A DNA stretch of 64,000 bases from Clonostachys chloroleuca (taxonomy: Eukaryota; Ascomycota; Sordariomycetes; Hypocreales; Bionectriaceae), in assembly GCA_037952775.1 (NCBI GenBank), contig JBANAY010000001.1, positions 1,860,001-1,924,000 on the forward strand, given 5' to 3'. Below are positions 59,585 through 64,000 of this stretch, in pieces. The notes below the pieces were generated by a model, which was not told the origin of the DNA, made no database searches, and saw only the letters and a program-made list of their open reading frames with translations. Within the stretch, counting starts at the first letter, position 1. The number at the start of each line of letters is the position of its first letter. Made by a program: the position numbers and the translations under genes.

Positions 59585-59697
59585 TAGATTGAAGCAATTC
59601 GGAGCAAACGGCACGCCCGGCTCACGCGGCACGCCTGGCAGTGACGGCACCGACGGCATAGACGAGGAGCCGATTGTGGAGAAGATGTCTTTATCTT
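59585..59697 (+). pseudogene. Fragment resembling the DNM1 variable insert, now collagen-like
   Basis: The segment GATTGAAGcAAtTCGGAGCAAACGGCAC matches 19771 onwards in DNM1 at about 25 of 28 positions and in the same reading frame; GACGGC..GACGAGGAG is shared after it. Between the two lies an extra GC-rich stretch, so the frame reads GAN-GTP-GSR-GTP-GSD-GTD-GID, seven Gly-X-Y triplets, then EEPIVEKMSLS and a TGA at 59697. There is no start codon and no clear exon to join it to. A chance origin is possible because it is short. Confidence 0.45.
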
Positions 59698-60957
59698 GAG
59701 ATCGTTCTATTCATTGTTTCTCAATAACTACATCATGCCTTCAAAGTATGTCCCATATTGCGAGAGACTTGTTTCACGAGAATTTGATCAGTTATGAAGC
59801 AAAGACCGCGAAGCTTCAGCTAGAGAAAGTCCATCTATGGAAAATACAACCAGCCTAACTAGTTCTTAGCCCACAACAGGCCTCTTCTCCTTCTTTCATA
59901 AGTCCCAGTACTTCTAATGCCCATAGCCTTTCGTGGATAATCCATGGAAGACGGTAATCAGTCCTATTTGGAAGGAGCCGCCAGTGTATGGCCTCTTGAC
60001 TGCCCTTTAGCCCATGGGTCATCTATCGCCCTCCTATGTAAAGCTTGACATTCACCAGATCTAGATAGGCGTTGGATAATAGGATATAAGAATGGAGAGA
60101 CCTTGAGGTAGAGATACACACACCAAGGAGTTAGTTACAAGTTTGTGACTAAAATGAATGTGACCATCTGGTGCTTCCGTGTATTGAATTACCTTGAAAT
60201 AGATCTTAGCCCGCTCATTGTCGTTTCAATCACGAATTATAAGCCTAATTTTCTGTCCGAGAGTTCAATTCCAGAGTCAATAGCATGAATATTCACTCAT
60301 TATACGCTAATTGTCTGGGTTATTGTCTGGCATGTGTAAGGTTTGTTGTTCGTGAAGCATTCGCTCTGTCTCCTCTCCCACGTTCTACCAGACATGGTTG
60401 ATTTCAACTTCTTTATGGATGGAGATTTTCCAATTGGCCTCCACAGATCCTATTGTACCAGATTCTCATATCCGATTTCCGGCTTCACTTTCGTTCATGT
60501 TCTGACGTGGTCGGCGAGGTTGAGCCGGGCATATACGGAGAATTTGGCGAATCTGCTTCTGGAGTGTCGCCAATCTGGTAAAACACCCGATATTATCAAG
60601 GCCAAGATAGTAAAGGGAATATATTTGTCGGCAGAACTAAAGCGCTAGGGTTGCATTTGCAGACACGAAAAGGTATGAGATGACGAGTCTAAGCTGTACA
60701 GCGCAGACTCAGTTGAGCTGGACCTGAGATGAAACCTCCTTGTTAAGCCTCAAACTACCTTAGATCTTAAAAGAAAACTTTTATCACGCTATTCCTATGT
60801 GTTGCCTAAGTACCCGAAGGATGACACGACAATAAGTGCAAAGTACCGTCTCTCTGGCTGTTCTGTCCAGTATGTTTTGCCTGGCATGGTGCCTACCACT
60901 TTGTTCTATCATGTGCTCTCATCACCAATATTCGGTATCTGGTCCTCCTCTCTGGTG

Positions 60958-61061
60958 TGCTTTTGCCTTCCATGACACTTCTACTTCTACAGAGATGCAG
61001 AACCCGGTTGATCTCTAAGGCGCGCTCTTGCCTTCCATGGCAACTCTACTTCCAGAGATGT
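60958..61061 (+). repeat. Tandem duplication, about 65-bp spacing
   Basis: A roughly 38-base segment containing CTTGCCTTCCATG and CTCTACTTC(T)..AGAGATG occurs at 60958-60996 and again at 61023-61061, with about 80 percent identity by eye. Confidence 0.7.
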
Positions 61062-61156
61062 GGTGACTGGCTGCTCCTTCCACGCCAATCTGGGCAGTAA
61101 GTACTCAACTCCAGACGCGTTTCTCTCTTTTTTTCTTTTCCTCTTTTCTTCTTCGT

Positions 61157-61242
61157 CCTCAGCATCCGCTTTTCTTCTGCCCTCAGCGTCTGCCTTTTCT
61201 CTGTCCTCAGTGTCCGCTTTTCTCCTCAGCATCTGCTTCTGC
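61157..61242 (+). repeat. Tandem repeat of a CCTCAGCRTCYGCTTTTCT unit
   Basis: Four copies starting near 61157, 61181, 61205 and 61223, with an isolated further CCTCAGCGTCC near 61285. The tract follows a long pyrimidine run (61124-61155). On the other strand it would read as Lys-Ala-Asp/Glu-Asp repeats, which is probably incidental. Confidence 0.75.
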
Positions 61243-61379
61243 AACTATTCGCCATTTATCGCATCTATCATCAGTCTCTCGGGCATTATCCTCAGCGTCC
61301 ACATCAGCCATTGACCTTCATTGATCACTTCCCTCATCAGCTTATCTTATTGAATCCCTGAAGCCCAAGCGTTCCCATC

Positions 61380-63231
61380 ATGAATGATTCAACATATGAG
61401 GAAGAGCTTCAGATGCTCGAGTTTGACGAGATCAACTCAGAGTTTCTCTCCCATCCAGAGTACGAGACAAGCTTGAACTCCGATGTCGAGATTTGCTCGA
61501 AAGAGCCCCGAAAGGATGGTTCCCGGAGTCCTCTATCTGGAGAAGCTGCACAATCAATCATTCCATCTGCTGATAGGGAACGGCTCCTCGCCAAGCAAGC
61601 TTTGATTGCCCTGACCTTTCGTGCACCGTTCCGCAGCCAGCAGAAAAATCACGATCTGTGGGTTGATCGATTTGAAACATTTCGCACAGCAATTCTACAA
61701 GTCAGACAGGACGTTCCTAAATCATATACTTGGAATGACTATCTCTGACATTCTTTAGTCCAGATTCAGTCCCAACTGTAAACGAGAGAGTGCAATTTAT
61801 CTACGTCACCCTGGCATATTCAAGGACGTGGATCAGGTGAACATAATCTGCCAACCAAGGGGACTCTTGAGCAGAGAGTGGAATGCATTATCACGCACTG
61901 CAAATTCAAATTTGAAGCCCTTATTCTCTCAGAAGGAAGTAAGCTGAAAATCAGTATGTTGAGAAGACCCTCTTTTTTCTTCCCTAGCAGGCTGGTGGTG
62001 ATCTGAGACTGACTTAGATCCCATGATCTGACTCTTGCTTAACGAGCACAGCTTAGTACGCAAGTCCGAACGAGATAAACCGCTACTCATTACAAGTCAC
62101 GATATTCATCGTATGAACACTACAACTCTCCAAAAGTCTCTAAGAGAGAGGACGCTAAACTAGGACATTACCATACATAGTGTTCTCTACCTAACAGCGC
62201 AGTCAGCACTCTCTGTCCAATGCAGCAATTTTTGGTCTGCTTGGGATGATGAAAAGTGCCTTCGATACGAAGTGGTACGAATTCTCCTTTGATATCGTGG
62301 AAGACAAAGAACGTCTGTGTACTACTATTAAGTTGCGCAACTGCAAGGGAACTGGGTAAGCAAGCTACTTGATCGACACCTATGCCCATCCCTATCCGTA
62401 TTGGGCATTCTACTGACCTATATTATCTACAACAGGGGTGTACCAAAAACTCAGAAGCCGATCGAAGTTGGCCAAGTCCACGAGAGCAAGTTCAACGCTT
62501 GTCGCCCCATCTCTCTGCTAATAATTTGGGCTCTTCGTATTGGCGCTGTCAAGGAGACCAGTTGGGAGAAATTGCTCTCAACCATGAGGAAAGGACCCTC
62601 TAATGCTTTTGTTTGGAGCCGACCAGATATGCCAGTATTCTGCTCCAAAGCACCAGACGCTACACTAAAGCTCAAGACGCCTGCTTCTTCTGCCACCAGC
62701 AAATCAATACCGAGAACGGCGGCTCAAACTGCAGGTCTTCTCGCCATACCTAATACACATGACATACGGTGAGGAAGTGATAGAGAGCTTGCCCATCTCC
62801 CATCTCTTGGTGACAATAATTACGATGCTGCATGGAGGGCTCTGGGCCATACTTCCAATTCCCTTCAAAATGGAGTGAGAGATCTCTACATTGTATTCTC
62901 AGTTGTTGACACTTGGAACATGCGACTGGCGCTGAAGCACCCTTTGCCTGGAGACACCCATGCACTCGCTTACTGCGATGAGAGCTTCAAAAGGGAACGG
63001 GTCTTGGCTGACGGAGTTGACGAGCTATCTGAAGAGTTTGGGCTTAACCCAACCGAGAAAGGCAAGAAAAACATTGAAATTCTACATCACAAGGATCGTC
63101 TCTACCAGGAATGGGTCAATACAAAAGCGTGAGAGCCTGATACATACGCCATACTCTCGGCAGACAGGGATATCTTCATTGATTTCTTTTCGCGTATCAA
63201 CATCTCCAGCTATTGGGACCTTCAGAAGGAT
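61380..63231 (+). pseudogene. Broken tyrosine-recombinase-like gene of fungal accessory DNA
   Basis: A first open part, 61380-61748 (122 codons), contains FRSQQKNHDLWVDRFETFRT and KSYTWNDYL. After several hundred bases broken in all frames, a segment near 62270-62360 reads DKERLCTTIKLRNCKGTG. From 62401 to 63231 a single frame is open apart from two TGA codons at 62770 and 63130: it reads CRPISLLIIWALRIGAVKET, FVWSRPDMPVFC, then THDIR-stop-GSDRELAHL, ALGHTSNSLQNGV, DLYIVFSVVDTWNMRLALKH and, after the second stop, ILSADRDIFIDFFSRINI. The order HxxR, then GH, then Tyr is that of tyrosine recombinases, and the surrounding phrasing resembles a large family of fungal accessory proteins related to Crypton/DUF3435-type recombinases, known to me from general pattern only. 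It is not intact and is not expected to be active. Confidence 0.55.
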
Positions 63232-64000
63232 TGAAAAGGGGCAGGACAGTCTTACAGGAAAGTCATCTAGAGATGACGCATCGCGCAAGAGACACCTTGA
63301 CGAATGACCTCCGAGTTGCCATGACAATTGACTTTGGAAGATTTTGATCCGGCTAGTAAGTTGATATAATAGAACCACATCCAATTCAAAAGGGGCAAGC
63401 GACTATAACAGGAATCTTGTGGAGCTTAAAGACCACGTATTAACGGGTTCTTGAAGGCAGAACTAATTACACCTATTTCTACGCATGTATGTATTCTTCG
63501 CTGCACGCTTTGTTGTGTTCCTAGAAGACATATTGCGATACAAGCTCTGCAAGGTTCCATTGGAGCAACAGTGGCAAGGATCAAGCTTCGACACCACAAC
63601 TTGGAGTTGACGACCAAGCTAGGAACCCTCTCCAGTTTAGAAATATAGAACTTTTACTCACGTAAGTGAACGCCCAATGTGCATGACATTATGGATAGTT
63701 TATCGCAACGAGACTGCTCCCTCAAGCGACTGACATAAAACATGGCAATTCAAAACTCTTCTCATGCAAGTCAGAGACCTCGTTTTCTTATCAATAATTA
63801 GTCCATCATAAATTATTCTATGACATTGAGCTCGATATTGTTTTCATTATTGGGTTAATTGTTTTGATATTGTGTTGAAATTCAACGCTCGAGGTTCAAG
63901 GTGTGCCATGTTTATGTCAGTCGCTTGTCCCTCTACACACTAAATTGAACTTGGATACTTCGTCGTGGTCCATCCATGCTGATCGCAGCCAACTATGCAT
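63232..64000. other. Right edge, no supported gene
   Basis: A/T-rich with only short open frames (for example 63451-63648). The last 250 bases are strongly A/T-rich. No gene, RNA or repeat is called. Confidence 0.45.

Larger units (their letters stand above)
59698..61379. other. Gene-poor A/T-rich stretch with local repeats
   Basis: Open frames here are short (the longest, 60343-60648, has 101 codons and no recognisable features). Two local repeats lie at its right end. No gene is called. Confidence 0.45.

Noticed and set aside
1..64000. CRISPR arrays, operons, riboswitches, ribosome binding sites or bacterial mobile elements
   Set aside because: The window is eukaryotic; no regularly spaced direct repeats with unique spacers or bacterial signals were found.

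Overview
This window is nuclear DNA of a filamentous ascomycete (Pezizomycotina), most likely a sordariomycete, possibly Hypocreales; the class and order are inference. The evidence is the intron style (short introns of about 55 to 170 bp with GTATGT or GTAAGT donors, CTAAC/CTGAC branch sites and TAG/CAG acceptors), the gene set (Zn2Cys6 factor, RIM15 kinase with PAS and receiver domains, paxillin-like PXL1, CYSTM protein) and a solitary 5S rRNA gene outside an rDNA array. Every multi-exon model below was checked by hand for reading frame across each junction.

Positions 1 to about 56,000 are an ordinary gene-bearing chromosome arm. In order: a conserved fungal protein of unknown function (+), VPS37 of ESCRT-I (-), NUP84/NUP107 of the nuclear pore Y-complex (-), SUMO (+), LIM-domain PXL1 (-), COX19 (-), dynamin-related DNM1 (+), a Zn2Cys6 transcription factor (-), a thioredoxin-glutaredoxin fusion GRX3/4 (-), actin-binding ABP1 (+), a CYSTM protein (-), a ZZ-like zinc-finger protein with a disturbed reading frame (+), eIF3d (-), a bZIP factor (-), tRNA-Thr(CGU), the RIM15 kinase (+) and a PHO84-type transporter (+). 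The genes are monocistronic. They share broad themes (actin patches and cell wall: ABP1, PXL1; mitochondria: COX19, DNM1; nutrient and stress signalling: RIM15, phosphate transporter, GRX3/4), but nothing suggests a functional cluster.

From about 56,000 to the end the sequence is visibly more A+T-rich and gene-poor. It holds one intact 5S rRNA gene with two decayed 5S relics, two small unrecognised genes, a fragment resembling the variable insert of DNM1 that has become collagen-like, local tandem repeats, and a broken tyrosine-recombinase-like gene with two in-frame TGA codons. I read this as accessory or degenerating DNA.

The most notable observations are a 3-nt microexon inside the Zn2Cys6 DNA-binding motif, a roughly 0.8-kb degenerate tandem array whose unit appears to derive from the last coding segment of the neighbouring zinc-finger gene, and the relic-rich right end. 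I found no clear multi-gene system of unknown type.
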